Assembly: GCA_020747065.1 (NCBI GenBank)
Contig: JAGMVK010000026.1
Location: 496,001 to 560,000, forward strand
DNA from: Cadophora sp. MPI-SDFR-AT-0126
Taxonomy: Eukaryota > Ascomycota > Leotiomycetes > Helotiales > Ploettnerulaceae
Length of the DNA stretch: 64,000 nucleotides
Reading direction: 5' to 3'
A program made the position numbers and the translations under genes. Numbering within the stretch: position 1 is the stretch's first letter; every line of letters begins with the position of its first letter. The notes under the pieces were generated by a model. That model made no database searches. It was given only the letters and a program-made list of their open reading frames with translations, and was not told the origin of the DNA. This document shows, piece by piece, positions 37,595-49,762 of the stretch.

Positions 37595-38167
37595 TCAAAT
37601 TCGGGATCATCTTCGACCTCCAGCAATTATTACTTGAAAGGCGTTGCTTTGATCCTTGATTTAGACTTGAATAAACTCGATTCATTTGCAGAACGAGATA
37701 AAGACCTGAGAGAGATTGAAGAAAGAAAATGCACGTGATGAAATGAATGTGACGTGAGGCAGAGACACTTGTCTGTCGTCAAAGTAAAGTTATCACTAGT
37801 AAGCCTTCCCCTCTATCTTATATACACAGTGTCCGGAATGATTAGTGATATGATTAAACTCCGCCGAGAAATGATGCCATTTCGAAGCGCATGGTTGGTC
37901 ACATGTTGAAAGTCTAATTTGACTTGGCATCTCCATCTCGCTTCGTCATCAATACATCCCCGAGTCCATCATCACAGCTCTGAAGAATTGGCTGCACTGA
38001 CGAGCGGATTAGCGTTTTTGATAGGTAGGGTAGCGCTTGCCTTCCTCGTCTTGTTATTACACTGTGGCCTTGACATAACATCGCGCTTGCCTTGCCCGAT
38101 TGTAGCTGCCTGCTCGGTTGTCAAGCTTCAGTCAGCATTTCAGCTCCGTTATGATCGTGATTCTGAC
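37595..38167. other. intergenic region
   Basis: This lies upstream of the metallophosphoesterase. The frame is open from 37919 and hydrophobic near 38010-38070, but it has no ATG before 38168. Confidence 0.45.
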
Positions 38168-39214
38168 ATGCTGAGGACCAACAAGTTGCCATCGATTTAT
38201 CGGACATCTTGGATCAGAAATCAATTCAAGGACCATCTTTCGCTACCTGAAGCAAGGCTTTCATTCGGCACGACCAATTCGGCGAATGCCACGATGTCTT
38301 CCGACAATGTTTCCACGAGATTCATGATCATCAGTGATACTCACAACTTCCAATTCGGACAAGCCGAGAAATTCGGCGGCCCTTTTCGCTTGCCAACTCC
38401 AAGATGCGATGTTCTGTTGCACTGCGGCGACTTGACTTCTACCGGCGGTCCAATCGCATACAAGAAGCTTCTCAAGATGTTGGCATCTATTGAAGCGGAG
38501 TTGAAGCTAGTCATTGCTGGAAATCATGATTTGGACCTGGATAGAATGCATTGGGAGAAGAAACTCGACTCTGATACTGATGAAGACACTCGTACACAAC
38601 CTGAGAAGGCTTTCGAGGTCATGACAGGACCGTTGGCTAAGGAGGCGGGTGTCACCTACCTTGTCGAGGGTATCAATACGTTCACGCTCAGTAATGGCGC
38701 TAAGTTCAGGATCTACACATCTCCTTACCAGCCGGATTTCTGCGATTGGGCCTTTCCATATGAGCGTGATGAGGATCGTTTCAACCCACCTGAGCACGTC
38801 GCACCCAACGTCAGGTGTATCGCGGAGCATCCAATACCAGATTTTCCAGGAGTCGATATCATGATGACCCACGGTCCGCCTAAAGATATCCTCGACTGGA
38901 CTGCTCACGGCAATGTTGGATGCGAGGCACTACTTCGCGCTGTCAGTCGGGCTCGTCCTCTCCTTTATTGCTTCGGCCATATTCATGAAGCATATGGTGC
39001 TCGTGTCGTCACATGGAAGGACAACGGCAAGCTTATTGGGGATAAAGCCATCGAAGAACAGAGCATCCTGCCGAACGATTATCCAGAAAAGAGCAACTCT
39101 TCGATAAAAAGGAGAAAACAAACCCTCATGGTGAACGCGGCAATCATGAACTTGAGCTACAGACCAACGAATGCTCCTTGGCTGATTGATCTTGATCTTC
39201 CTCGAGCGGGATGA
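38168..39214 (+). CDS. calcineurin-like metallophosphoesterase
   Basis: A single exon of 348 residues from the ATG at 38168; the ATG at 38294 (MSSDNVSTRF) is an alternative start right before the catalytic domain. Metal-binding motifs of the family appear in order: IISDTHN, HCGDLTSTGG, AGNHDLDLD, MMTHGPPKD and CFGHIHEAYG. This pattern is that of the MPPED/UPF0046-like phosphoesterases. The physiological substrate (phosphoprotein, nucleotide or lipid) is not known. No intron is needed. The C-terminus is plain, with no membrane segment. Confidence 0.9.
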   Translation: MLRTNKLPSIYRTSWIRNQFKDHLSLPEARLSFGTTNSANATMSSDNVSTRFMIISDTHNFQFGQAEKFGGPFRLPTPRCDVLLHCGDLTSTGGPIAYKKLLKMLASIEAELKLVIAGNHDLDLDRMHWEKKLDSDTDEDTRTQPEKAFEVMTGPLAKEAGVTYLVEGINTFTLSNGAKFRIYTSPYQPDFCDWAFPYERDEDRFNPPEHVAPNVRCIAEHPIPDFPGVDIMMTHGPPKDILDWTAHGNVGCEALLRAVSRARPLLYCFGHIHEAYGARVVTWKDNGKLIGDKAIEEQSILPNDYPEKSNSSIKRRKQTLMVNAAIMNLSYRPTNAPWLIDLDLPRAG

Positions 39215-39612
39215 TCGAAAGTCAATCGTGTATTCCCTGCAATTTCGAGCTATCATCGCCTCATGCAAAAGATCGGAAACATTAGATCTCACAGTTCATC
39301 TTCCTTACGCATACACACTGTGAAAATGGAATTGAAGGGGAAATGACGTCCGTATTATTGGTGATGGAGGGGCAAAATACCTGGGTTGGCTTGATCCACG
39401 AATCAAACTGATTGGTTTGTGAGGCTCTAAATGTATCTATTCCCCTTCGTTCCCTAGAACCTGGGTACATGGAGATTTCTTGGCTGCATCTGGCGGACCT
39501 TGGTGGGCGGACTTTGCGCTGACAAAGCAACAAATAGTCATCAGGTTTAAATCTTACGTGTACACTTACCAGGCCTCTCCTTACTTCAGCTTCTTACAAC
39601 ATCGAACACTCG
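39215..39612. other. intergenic region
   Basis: Promoter region of the next gene; no feature is supported. Confidence 0.45.
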
Positions 39613-41435
39613 ATGGTGAACTTCTTCGCCATAAATAAATTCGCTTCAAATATGGGGAAAAGTAACATTGCCTTGGAGAAGTCCTTGGCAGATGCAGGCT
39701 GCCAAAGTCACATGCCGGCCATCCCGGGCGCCACGAAGGAGTTCTGTTTCGTTCAGGTGGCAAAGACTGGAAGGGTCACGGACAAGAAGTATCTACATAA
39801 TGTTCGAAAGCATATCATGAAGGATATCGGCAAATCTAGACGGAAGAAAACTGTACCTTGTGAGGAATCCTGCCAGAAATCGAAGACCAAAAGCAAGTCC
39901 GACGGGGAGACATCTTCGTCGGATTCTCCGTCGGACCGCAATTTAGACATCTCGATTATTAGTGCCAGTTCTCTGGGATCTGGACGGACGGACCCCTTTG
40001 CCTGTTATCCTATACCTGTGGATCCAGATTTGCTGTTCTTGGTTGATCATGGTGGGCAAGAACCTCTCCACCCTGTTCATATAGACTGCTAATGGAGAGT
40101 ATGCAAGTTAATACATGGCCTGATATAGAATTGAGGCCGTTCAAAGACATGTGAGTTTGCTCTGATTTTGCTCGGGGCATTACCAGACTAATAAAGACTG
40201 CACAGATGGTTTCCAATCAGCATGTCTGACGCCGCATTCTTCAACGAGGTCCTCTCTCACGTGGCGCTCCATGTCTACAATTTGAGACATGGATTCAGTA
40301 GGGAATCGGATTGTCAACAGTCTATTATCCTTCATTCTAGAGCTGTGAACTCTGTCCGGAAACGACTGGATGATCCTGTTCTAGGGATAAGTGATGGTGT
40401 GATCGGAACCGTCCTCGCTTTTGCTTGCTTCAGTGTAAGTGGTCTGCTTCAAAGGTTCAGGAAGCCTGTTAACGATCATACTGTAGCATCGAACTAACTA
40501 CTGGAAAACGTATGACCTGCATATGGGTGCGTTGTATCACATCGTCAAGAGAAGGGGAGGTGTCGGTGCATTGGTCAATAATCCGATGCTTAGGAGGCTT
40601 ATGTCAGGGTCGGTACCCCATAGTCCTTTACTTCACCCCTTTTTTCACGGTTCATTGTTTTGGCTGACCGCTTTGCAGTATTGATGTAGCAGCAACATGC
40701 TTTCTGGAGAAGCCAAATACGATGTTCCCTCTTCCTGAGTTGTCCGACGACTCCAGCATGCCGACAGTAACGCTACCATGGCCAATTCCACCCGCATCAA
40801 ATCGAGACCACACCATATGGAGACATTCTTTCCTGAGCGAGTCTCCTTTACTACCAATTTTCCACGATATGACGACTCTGATGTTAGCTCTAAAGTCCGA
40901 TTCTCGCGATCACCAGATCTCAGGTGGTCCACCCGTTGTCATCGATCGAGCGGCAGTATTTTCTCTGGTTAGTCGACTTGATGACATCTCGATCCCAATC
41001 GAAAATACAACAGCGGACAACTTAGTGCAAGAGTGTTGCAGAATAGCTGGGATGCTGCTTCTCGGCGGAGTCTACGACCATTTCCCATCCCGAGGCTTCC
41101 CTTACCACGTCAATCGATTCATGGACACTGCATCTCTCGCCCGCAAATTGCACACCATCCTCGTCAAACTTGGACGGTACAAGCAATGGGTCCTGCTCAA
41201 ACCTTTACTACTATGGTGTCTGACTTTGGGTGCTGTGTCTTCTGACAGCTTGGATGACACAGATAATTTTCTCGATTTGATGCTCTTTGCTGGAAGGTGG
41301 CTGGGTCTTCATAATTGGATGGAGGCGCTGCTGGTAGCTGGCAATCTGCTTTGGGTGGGAGAGGTGTTTGACGAGAAGTACAAGAGATTGACTGGGTGCA
41401 AGACTTGGAAATACGATGCTAGCCTCTATGAGTAA
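39613..41435 (+). CDS. tachykinin-family/fungal-specific regulator-like protein
   Basis: Five exons (39613-40051, 40108-40150, 40206-40434, 40487-40608, 40679-41435) give 529 residues. FCFVQVAKTGRVTDKKYLH followed by VRKHIMKDIGKSRRKK is the N-terminal signature of fungal proteins annotated as tachykinin family. DPFACYPIPVDPD leads into a helical region like the fungal-specific transcription factor domain. No Zn2Cys6 cluster is present, which is normal for this family. Two later ATGs are possible (MGKSNIAL at 39652, and others); I chose the first. Function unknown, with a regulatory role inferred. The stop is 63 bp from the convergent NmrA-like gene. Confidence 0.78.
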
Positions 41436-41498
41436 GTACATGGTTAGACCTTCGACTATACTATCCAATCTTGCCAGCACAATCCAGAAGAGAGCTCT

Positions 41499-42746
41499 TC
41501 ATTTGGTGGCGTCAAGGTACCTCTTCAAGCTCACCTCCAAACCCTCCGGGTTAATCTCAGGGAACTTATCATTATCCCAAGGCTTCGGCACCGGATCCGC
41601 ATTTGGATCTCCCAAGAAAGCTTTCAAATCCCACGCCAATTCTTGCTCGGCATTCCCCTCCTTCGCATACTTCGCCATCTGCGCGTACGCTTCCTCATTC
41701 GGATGATGCACGATCTTGTACTGCACGCCTTCAAGGCGGGAAATAATAGCGACGATCTCGTCCCAGGTATATGCCGTTGTGGGGATTTTGAATTGGCGTT
41801 CTTGCGAGGTCAGCACTGTACCTGGTTCAGGGATCGTGAGGGTGGTTGCGACGACGTATTTCGCGACACTGGGTTAGCTCCATCAGTACAAGAGAGCGTT
41901 TTTTTTTTTTTTCCATCTCAGTGGAACACGGGATTCGGATTCATCCAGACTCACTCTTTCACTCCAGCAAACGGCTGCACCCTACTCGTCTTCCCCCAAA
42001 ACTCCAACTTCTGCTCCTCCTTCACAAAGCCAAATGCCGGATGTGCCGCGAACTCCGCGAAGCCGCCGTTCATGATATACGTGTATCCGAACGTATCGTG
42101 TTCATTGGCTACTTTCTCGAGATGTCGACGTGTGAGCTGTTTGTCGCGGAAGTAGCGCTGCTTGAGCGCGAGGGGTTGGGAGAGGTCGGAGCCGTATTCA
42201 GAGGGGTAGCTAAGTGTGGTGTTAGTTTGTGGAATTGATTAAGGTCTTGGGATTGATGGTTGGGATGGGTGTTAGGGTTGATATCAGGAGCAGGACAAGG
42301 ACACCATTCTGGACCTCAGACTAATGAGGGTGAGAGGGTTTGAGGTTGAAGTGAAATAAAACGAACAAATGTGTAACGCCACCAGCGATCGCCGCGTCTA
42401 TGATCTGTGGTTGGAGTTTCATGGGGACATTCCCGAGCATACTGATAACGGTCGTGAAGCCTGTTCGAAGTTCACATCAATCATTAATCTCGAATCCGCG
42501 ATGGAGGTAGGGACGAAGTCTTGTGTCATCAGGAAAGTACATACCTCTGAAAGCAGCCGGCTCAAGATAACTCCCCACAACAATCTCAATCCCAGCCGCA
42601 GCCTCCTTCTCGAACTTGGATACCTTGGACGCATCGGATAGGATCGCAAGACGTGCGAATTTATCTTTCTGAGCGAGGAACTCGGCGCTGAAGTAGGGTC
42701 CTACCCAGCCGCTTGCGCCGAGGAGGAGGATGGATTGGGAAGGCAT
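41499..42746 (-). CDS. NmrA-like / isoflavone reductase-like NAD(P)-binding protein
   Basis: Four exons (42746-42545, 42460-42367, 42209-41955, 41868-41499) give 306 residues. The N-terminal dinucleotide-binding motif LLLGASGWVG is at about residues 7-16. VISMLGNVPMKLQ and FYPSEYGSDL (the family's YPSEFG) follow. The C-terminal part contains VLTSQERQFKIPTTAYTWDE, a substrate-domain segment. Members reduce or sense NAD(P)(H); some bind GATA factors, others act in secondary metabolism. The second intron starts GTTCGT, a non-ideal donor, but the join restores the family motif. It is convergent with the preceding gene. Confidence 0.88.
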
Positions 42747-43429
42747 AGTTTGTTTGTTGGGGAGGTTGGAATGGTGTGTGTGTGGGTGGGTGGGTGGATG
42801 CTTGGAGGTGATGAGGGAGAAGAGATGGGATTTGGAATTGGGGTTTGGAAGACGTTGAGAGAGCTTCTTTATATTATATCCTCTATCTCTCAAAAGTCGT
42901 GCATGTGACCTCTCGTGCTCTCCCAAGCTTCCCCTTTCCATACGCTCTTCGCAACGCTAACCCATTCCATTCATACATGCTTCGAAATCAACGGTATCTA
43001 TCTACACAACACTACTCAGATCAGGCAAAAGGACCTCCTTGTTTACAAAACATGTACTTTGGTGTTGGTGGAGTTGAAAATGCTTGTTTAGGGCTACAGG
43101 GGCTGTGATTGGTGTGTTGGGAGTGGTGGTTTGGAGGGAGTGACAAAGCGAGGAGAGGACTTAAGCGAATGTGGGAAGAGTGTGAGGTGTGAGGTGTGAG
43201 GTGCGCGTTGTGGAGTGGGATGGTGTGGGATGGTGTGACGCTGATTAGAGATAGTGTCGAGGAGACCTCGGACCTGTTTGGGCTTAGCGTGTAGTGGTGT
43301 GGGAGATGCATGTAATCTTTCAGACAGTGCCTCGGCAAATATTCCACCAGTCAACAGGGGCATTAACGTGATCTTCTTTCATTGGGAATGATCTTGATGC
43401 AATGTTCAGATACTTGTCCTAAATCCCAG
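42747..43429. other. intergenic region with GT-rich repeats
   Basis: This separates two minus-strand genes. It includes short GTGTGAG and GTGGGATG-type tandem stretches at about 43180-43240. No gene is supported. Confidence 0.5.
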
Positions 43430-45727
43430 CTAATTTACATACTCAAACTCAAATGCGCCTTCGCTCCCGCCGGCAATACTCTCAATCCTCTTTATGAAAT
43501 CCTCCAGGCTCTCTTTCGCCTCCGCCCCTTTCCCTGCACTAATCGCAGGCGTCAAAGTTGACGGCATAGCACTTATATTCATATTCCCCAGCATCCCATT
43601 CCTACTTCCATTCCCGTTTTCAAGTTCATTTCCATATCCATACCCAATTCCACTTCCTCTCGCTTCCCAAACGGCCCTCCGCGTACGCTCCCACAACGTC
43701 CGACAGCTCTCGTACATACTCTCGACCTCGGTATTCTTGCCTTGCATGGAGAGAAGACCGAGGAGGCTGAGGAGCGGCTCGATGAGTTGGAGATCGGATT
43801 GGGCGAGTGGGTGGAGGGGGTTGGATAGGATGTTGGTTAGGAGGGTGGTTGTGGCGGAAACGAATATGTGGAGGACGACCCTGTGTTAGCTGTGTTAAGT
43901 CATTGTTTCAAAGTATTAAGAAGTCGAGAGGGTCTTACCAGATACATGCGAAGTCTCCTTGCGGTGTAATGAGTAATAATTTCAACGCCTTGCGAGCCTC
44001 CTCGATACATGTTATGGGCGCAGGTGGCTCATGGCTCATGTTCGGGTCCATCTGCATGGGCTGCTCCATGACATTCTGCCAATGATTGACTGGCGTCGAG
44101 AAGCGATGTATAGTATTCAAAGCGTGGAAGTACGTTAACCGTAATATGACCGAATGTAGCACGGGCGTCATCTGCTCTGCGATGGGAGAGATCTGCGTCG
44201 GGTAGTAATCCTGCTGGTATTCCACTGGCACGGACGCTTTCCATCTGTGAAGACTGGCTTCGAGCGTTCGAACTGCTAGAACTCGCTCAGCAACTGATTG
44301 CTTGTTCGCTCGTACCGAGAGCAATTGTTTGTATATCCTTCCTTGGATGCGTGCCAGATCGATACGTAGCTTGAAGAAATTGAGCTCATTTGCGTCACCA
44401 GGCCTACTAGTGCGGTAACTAGGTTCATCGGCATCCAAGTCATCATCATCTTGAATAGGCGGCCGCCCAGTCCGCAAACTGATGTCTTTATCCATGAAAT
44501 GGGCTATCCAGAAGACGCGCTTGCGCTGCTCGATTTCTGCTGCGCTGAGACCCGGGTTTTGGGCTGCTTGGTAGCGTGCGCTTCGATGGAGGTCGAGCTG
44601 CTGAGCCATTTTCATGGCGGCAGAATTAAGAAATGCGTAAGGTGCTGGATTTGGAGTTCCTTGGGTTATTATGGCCATGCCGATCAAGGCTTGTGTGGCG
44701 AGGAGCGAGGGTGGTAGGAGCGTGAGCTGGTTGACCACGACCAAAGCGTTCTGGAAGTACTTCCACGCATCTACCTCTTCCAGACCACCTTCCCCTTTGA
44801 CCGCCGTATGGAATCTATGGGCGAGCGCTAGAACGACATTCAGAGAGGCCCAAAATGCTGGATTCTGGAGGTTGATCTCGAGGTCGTCAAATTTCCGGAG
44901 GAAATCTTCTTGGTCGTAGAGGGGGAATGCGCCATTGAATCCTCGTAGGGAAAGGTGGATAAGCCTGACCATTTCTTCTTTTGATGGGAGCGGCCTAAAG
45001 ATTTTACGTGAAAATAGATCCGTCACGGGATTATAATTCCATGCAGGCATACTTTTGGGATCGAAATTTGTTGTGATGAGGGGCCCTGATTGGGTTAGTC
45101 TGACTCGGGGGTTACTTTGAAGATAATCCATACCGCTAGAGTAATCGATGTCCAGATCTGGTGGGAGAGGTCCATCCCAGGGTATATTAACCGCTAAATC
45201 CATCGGAAAGCCTTCACTCAGCTGGTCCAAGAACGACGGCGACCCAACTTCATCAGGTAATATCTGGACAGGTGATTCCCTCCTGACCAAGGCTGAGTCA
45301 ACCTCTCTACTCGACCGCGACTGCTGAAGCTTTGCAGTGGCCCTCTTTAGACTCTCTTCCATACTCTTCAATCGTTTTTCCAATTCCTCGACTCGCTTAT
45401 GCCTAATCCTGATCAGCATTTGACCTACAATCTACCCCGCCCCCCTTTTTAAGCGAGATGCTGCATTCTACTCACCCAGCCGGTTTCCGTGCAGCACGCT
45501 TTGTGCTGATCGGGGTAAAATGACAGAGCGTCTTGTATTTGATGCATTGCACGCACGTTTGGCCTGTGGGCTCGCATCGTATCTTTTTCTTGCGACACAT
45601 GTCGCAGGCCTGGACCTCATCAGCCCATGTCTAAAACAAGATCACGCCAAAGGACGAAGTATACCTTGACTACCAGTGTCACCGTGGAACCGGAGCCCGA
45701 TGAGCTCTCGGGTGAAGTGTCCGACAT
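43430..45727 (-). CDS. Zn2Cys6 fungal transcription factor
   Basis: Four exons (45727-45665, 45609-45476, 45408-43939, 43880-43430) give 705 residues. The binuclear cluster ACDMCRKKKIRC and TCVQCIKYKTLC lies at about residues 22-50, followed by the linker and a coiled-coil dimerisation segment (VEELEKRLKSMEESLKR). The Fungal_trans middle homology region follows, with RLIHLSLRGFNGAFPLYD, AMKMAQQLDLHRS and the arginine-rich FWIAHFMDKDISLRTGRPP. The first intron ends at GTCCAG so that Lys joins ACDMC; a nearer acceptor is also in phase but would leave a 34-nt intron. Target genes are unknown; the neighbouring NmrA-like gene could be one but no evidence supports it. Confidence 0.9.
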
Positions 45728-47018
45728 GGCAGTGCTGCGGGTTGAATACTGATCAAGTGAGATGCAAGTTTACCGAAGGTGTGAAGAAGTGGGAGAGGGA
45801 ACGCGGAGTCGTGATGTGGGTTTAAGCTCCGATAAATCTGTTGTGAAGGAAGGTTTGTTTGAGAGTAGTTGGCCAATCAGAGGAGGCTGACCAATGGTGT
45901 GGCGTTGGTGGAGCATGATTTCAAAGCGAGGCGAGGTGTGGCTGGCTGGCGGTCGTGATAAACTTCCACCCTCTTTCCAGATCGCACATACAAGTGATTA
46001 TCGAATGATTCAAGTAAGTTTAATCAATACTGTCACGCTGCCAAAAAGGGCAAAGTAGAAGCTGTTGAGATAACAAAGTCTCCGATAGCCCGTGGCATTG
46101 ACCGCCTTCCTTAGAATGTTCGGAAGTCATGCCCTGCATTCAAGAAGATGAATTTAGTCTGTTCACATAGGTGTATACAGACCTACTCTCCTTTCTGTAC
46201 TTGTGTGTATTGTTCAGTCTGCCCTTTCTGTAAGTGTATCGTTGAGTATGTCAATGTCACCGTTGTGGCATCCAATGTGGGGCGGTGCATTGAAGAGTCC
46301 GGATGTTACGAAAACTCCGCTTAAGGGAAGGTTTGCTTGAGGACCAATGAAATCACTTACCGCACTCGGCTGAAATCGCCTACAGTCCAATGATTTTCTC
46401 TACCGCGCTCCACTTAAGCTTATTTAAATGCCGTGAATGCGGCCAATTCGGAATCCCTGCCTGTTTTCCTTTTGCTTTCTCTCCTGTCAAGCGAGGGAGG
46501 GGTACGCACCACGAAATCGTCTGCATCCTGGTGTACTTTTTCGTACCGTTTCCTACCGTCGCCATAACCTGATTGCTACAAATAAATCGGAAGCAACAAG
46601 ATTCACAGTCGGGCTTCTTTCCGTAAGATAATGTAAAATGACTCCTGTCAAGGTAATTGTCAACCACCTCGAAGTTATGTTTTTATAGAAAACATGAGCA
46701 CCATCATGACGATGTTGTCTGTTTGCTGCCAAGTTAGTATATGTGTCAACCATCAAACTCTATGCTGCTAGAAAAGTTCCGTGAGTACAGCTACTCTGCC
46801 AGCATTTTATCGATTGGTCTTGCTGAGTTGCTCTGATCTAGCCGCTGGGTCAGAGCCCTCAATGTGACTGAAGCTGCTGTGTGAATAACTTTGTGGGCAC
46901 ATACTAGACATCATCCTGGTGTCTTGGAAATTTATATAAAGTGATCGGGACGACTTTCTTTCGCCGTCTCTATGTATCCAACATCACCTTCAGCTCAATC
47001 TCAGTCTCAACGATCACA
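45728..47018. other. divergent intergenic region
   Basis: About 1.3 kb between the Zn2Cys6 factor (minus) and the orphan gene at 47019 (plus). It carries the TATA element of the latter. No other feature. Confidence 0.5.
46933..46940 (+). promoter_or_regulatory. TATA box before the orphan gene at 47019
   Basis: TATATAAA lies 79 bp before the ATG at 47019, supporting that start. Confidence 0.5.
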
Positions 47019-48206
47019 ATGTCAGCATCTTCAAAACACTGCGAATCGCCTAATCTCGGCTCTTCTGATGCAAAAAGGGAACTCATCGTAGAATACGAGA
47101 ATTACAATTACCAATTCCGAGACTTACAAGAGATTTTCCCGCATCGAGAGTCATGGAGGAAGACCTACAAGTATGGAAGCGCAATAGATAGGGAGTACAT
47201 CAGTAGTGCACTAAAAAAGTACGAAGAACTGCAAGAAATGCTGCATTCTGACGACAGCTCCGAATTGAAGGATCTCCCAAAATATCAGTCAATGTGTAAA
47301 CTTGCTCTTGAGATGTGTCAAGAGTACCTAGGTGGCGGCCCATCCACCAACGAATCCCCCTCTTCTAGAGCGGTTGGAGGTTATCGAAGGAGGTCTGGCT
47401 GTCATGATCGATCTATTAGCGACCCTTAGAAGTCGTGAACAGGCCTTCACTAAATTCGGCACGAACAAGCACTTCTGTACTTCGGCGAATTTATGGCGGA
47501 AACCTGTGCGCATTTTCGCAGTCTGCCGGCATGGCAAAGTGGACCACTCAATACGATGACCTGGACGGAGATTGAAAGAGAATTGAGAAGGAATTATATG
47601 AGCCTTTACGACTGGGAACTTAATCAAATGAACCAGCAGAGTGGAGACGAGATGAACGACAAACCTGAGTCACTTGTTGAGCCGCCCGAGGTCCCAATCT
47701 TGACTTTGCTGCGCCACTTCTCGGATGAGGAGAACATCCCTCTTCGGACTATTGACAGGTGTATTCAGGCGTACAGTCAAAGATGTCGCCTAGCGCATCC
47801 GATATCCGAGATCAGAAGACTTACGAGCAATCGTCTGTGGTCCGAACTTGAGCATCATTTTGATGCTGAACTTCAGAATTTGAAAAGTCGCGAGCTACCG
47901 ATGTGCCATGAGTTCGAGTTCATGGACTTACTCCGAATATTCAAAGAGATCACCTTCGCAGATGAACCAACGGTCAAATCCCATGCTGAAAGTGGCGAGC
48001 AGATGAATGATTCTGTACTTTCGTTGAAGTCGAGATTGAAGATACAAGCAGATATCAAATCGAATGAGCGCAAACAGCAAAGACTTGAAAGGACAAGAGA
48101 TAATCGGGACCGAGTATTGTCTGTGCAGAAACTTGGACATCGAGAGAAGCCTCTGATCCACGACGACATCAGCGATTTCTGGGATGGGCTCGAAATTGAC
48201 CAGTAG
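47019..48206 (+). CDS. hypothetical protein, interrupted frame (micro-introns or frameshifts)
   Basis: I do not recognise the family. Three open segments in three frames join in phase only through very short introns: 47332-47368 (37 nt) and 47432-47469 (38 nt), both GT...AG with weak donors. The result would be exons 47019-47331, 47369-47431 and 47470-48206, 370 residues. The start MSASSKHCESP follows a TATA box. The protein is hydrophilic and helical, with heptad-like tracts (YENYNYQFRDLQEIF, LKSRLKIQADIKSNERKQQ) and an acidic end (DDISDFWDGLEIDQ). There is no signal peptide or membrane segment. It could instead be a decaying gene with two indels. Confidence 0.45.
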
Positions 48207-48624
48207 TAAAGGGCTTGAGATTGACTTATGCATCAAGAGGTCTAAGGACGAAATAGTTTGGGAAAGTCCAAAGAACATTTGGTAGGGAGACGAGGTGCAA
48301 GATACACTGGTTCATGTGGTGCACTTTGAGTGTATGTTTGCTATTGCATGGATTTTCCGGGGTAGTTATCAGCGTAGACTTGAAAGATACCTGAGCCAAT
48401 ACAAATGTTTTGACAGATTTCGTGGTGACATTGCATCGCAACTCCGAAGCGAAGTCTCGTTCATCGATACTCACGCCAGCGACAGGCCAAAAACAAACCC
48501 CACCTGGACATCTGTTAAGCAATGGTAGGATTGAGACTGATGACAATAAATCGAAATTGAGCCATTACCTAATCGTATTTGTGTAGCTGAAGCTCTATGT
48601 TGAGACTAGCGACGAGAACATTTG
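48207..48624. other. convergent intergenic region
   Basis: 3' flank of the orphan gene and of the DUF6594 gene; no feature is supported. Confidence 0.5.
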
Positions 48625-49762
48625 TTATGCGGATGACGTGACATTGCCATTCGAACCGACGAAGACAACCTGAACAGCAGCAAAGCTAAGGAAGATAGTC
48701 AGTATCGCATCATAGATTACGTACAACCCAATACATGGATGACCAAGATAGGGATTGACTTACGCAGCCGTAGCGGCAAAGTTCTCGACTCGACTTCCAC
48801 TCGTGATGATTGATAGCGCAAAGGAGAAACAAGCAGTGAACGCAGCAATGACACCTATTCTTGCAGGCATGCTTTGCACTAGGTACAACACAATGATGCT
48901 CAATATCGGAAGCAATGAAGAGAGCGTCGTAGCGAGAATTGATGTAAAGGTGTAGAAAGATCTTTCACTATACGTGCGGATGCCGCCGTGAAAGCGATTT
49001 CCGATCTTTTCATGCCATGATGGTACCTAGAGATTGGTGTGAATACCGCAGTAATCAAAACAGTAACAACATTCGGGGGGTGCTTACGAGTTTGTTTATA
49101 AGCCAACCTGTAGCTTGATCGAGATCGCTACTCTGGCCGTTGATGGCAATTAGGTCCTTGGCATGTCTCGAAACCCCATCCCCATCTTTCATCCTTCCTG
49201 GTTTTGCCCATATTGAGTCGTCATCGCCTTCTAAAGGCATGTCCGCAAGATCTTTCCTCTCAAACCATCTTTGCATTGTTCGTTGGTCATATTTAGATGG
49301 GCCTGAAATTTGCGCTAGAGTCGTTTGTTGAATAAGAACATCATCTGTCACGTAGATAGTCAGCTGCGATTTCCTAACACAATTTTGGATGGGAATCTCA
49401 CTGTATTCCCTCAATTTGTTTCGCATTTCCATAATGAGTCGCCACTGTCCACCACCTTCGCCCTCCGTGGCAGACTCCATCAACCAAAAGTAGTCTTTGG
49501 AATATTGCTTTGTAGCATCGTTCTTCGCATCTGCCTTCTCTATATCTTGCAGCTTCTTCTCGATTTGAACCAACTCTGCTTGAAGATATAATAAGTTTCG
49601 AGCGTTCAAGCCTCTAAATCTGCGAACCATGGCTAGCGTTGGGTACTCTCCCATGAACTCTGCGACTTGGGGGTATCCTTCAGGCGCCCCCGATTTCGCT
49701 AATTCCGCTGCTACTGAAACAGTATCTGTGTTTGCATCTCGCATAGCCATTTTCTCGGCCAT
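48625..49762 (-). CDS. DUF6594 membrane protein
   Basis: Three exons (49762-49088, 49026-48764, 48685-48625) give 332 residues. The N-terminal signature GYPQVAEFMGEYPTLAMVRR followed by GLNARNLLYLQAELVQIEKK is typical of DUF6594 proteins. A linker rich in charged residues leads to SRHAKDLIAINGQ. The C-terminus has three hydrophobic helices (LATTLSSLLPILSIIVLYLV, IGVIAAFTACFSFALSI and FAAVQVVFVGS) that should anchor it in a membrane. DUF6594 genes are abundant and variable in Pezizomycotina and their biochemical role is unknown. The last exon of 61 nt is required to supply the third helix. Confidence 0.9.

Noticed and set aside
37919..38167. Hydrophobic open extension upstream of the metallophosphoesterase
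   Set aside because: It has no ATG and starts only at TTG; fungal cytosolic starts are nearly always ATG, so I used 38168.
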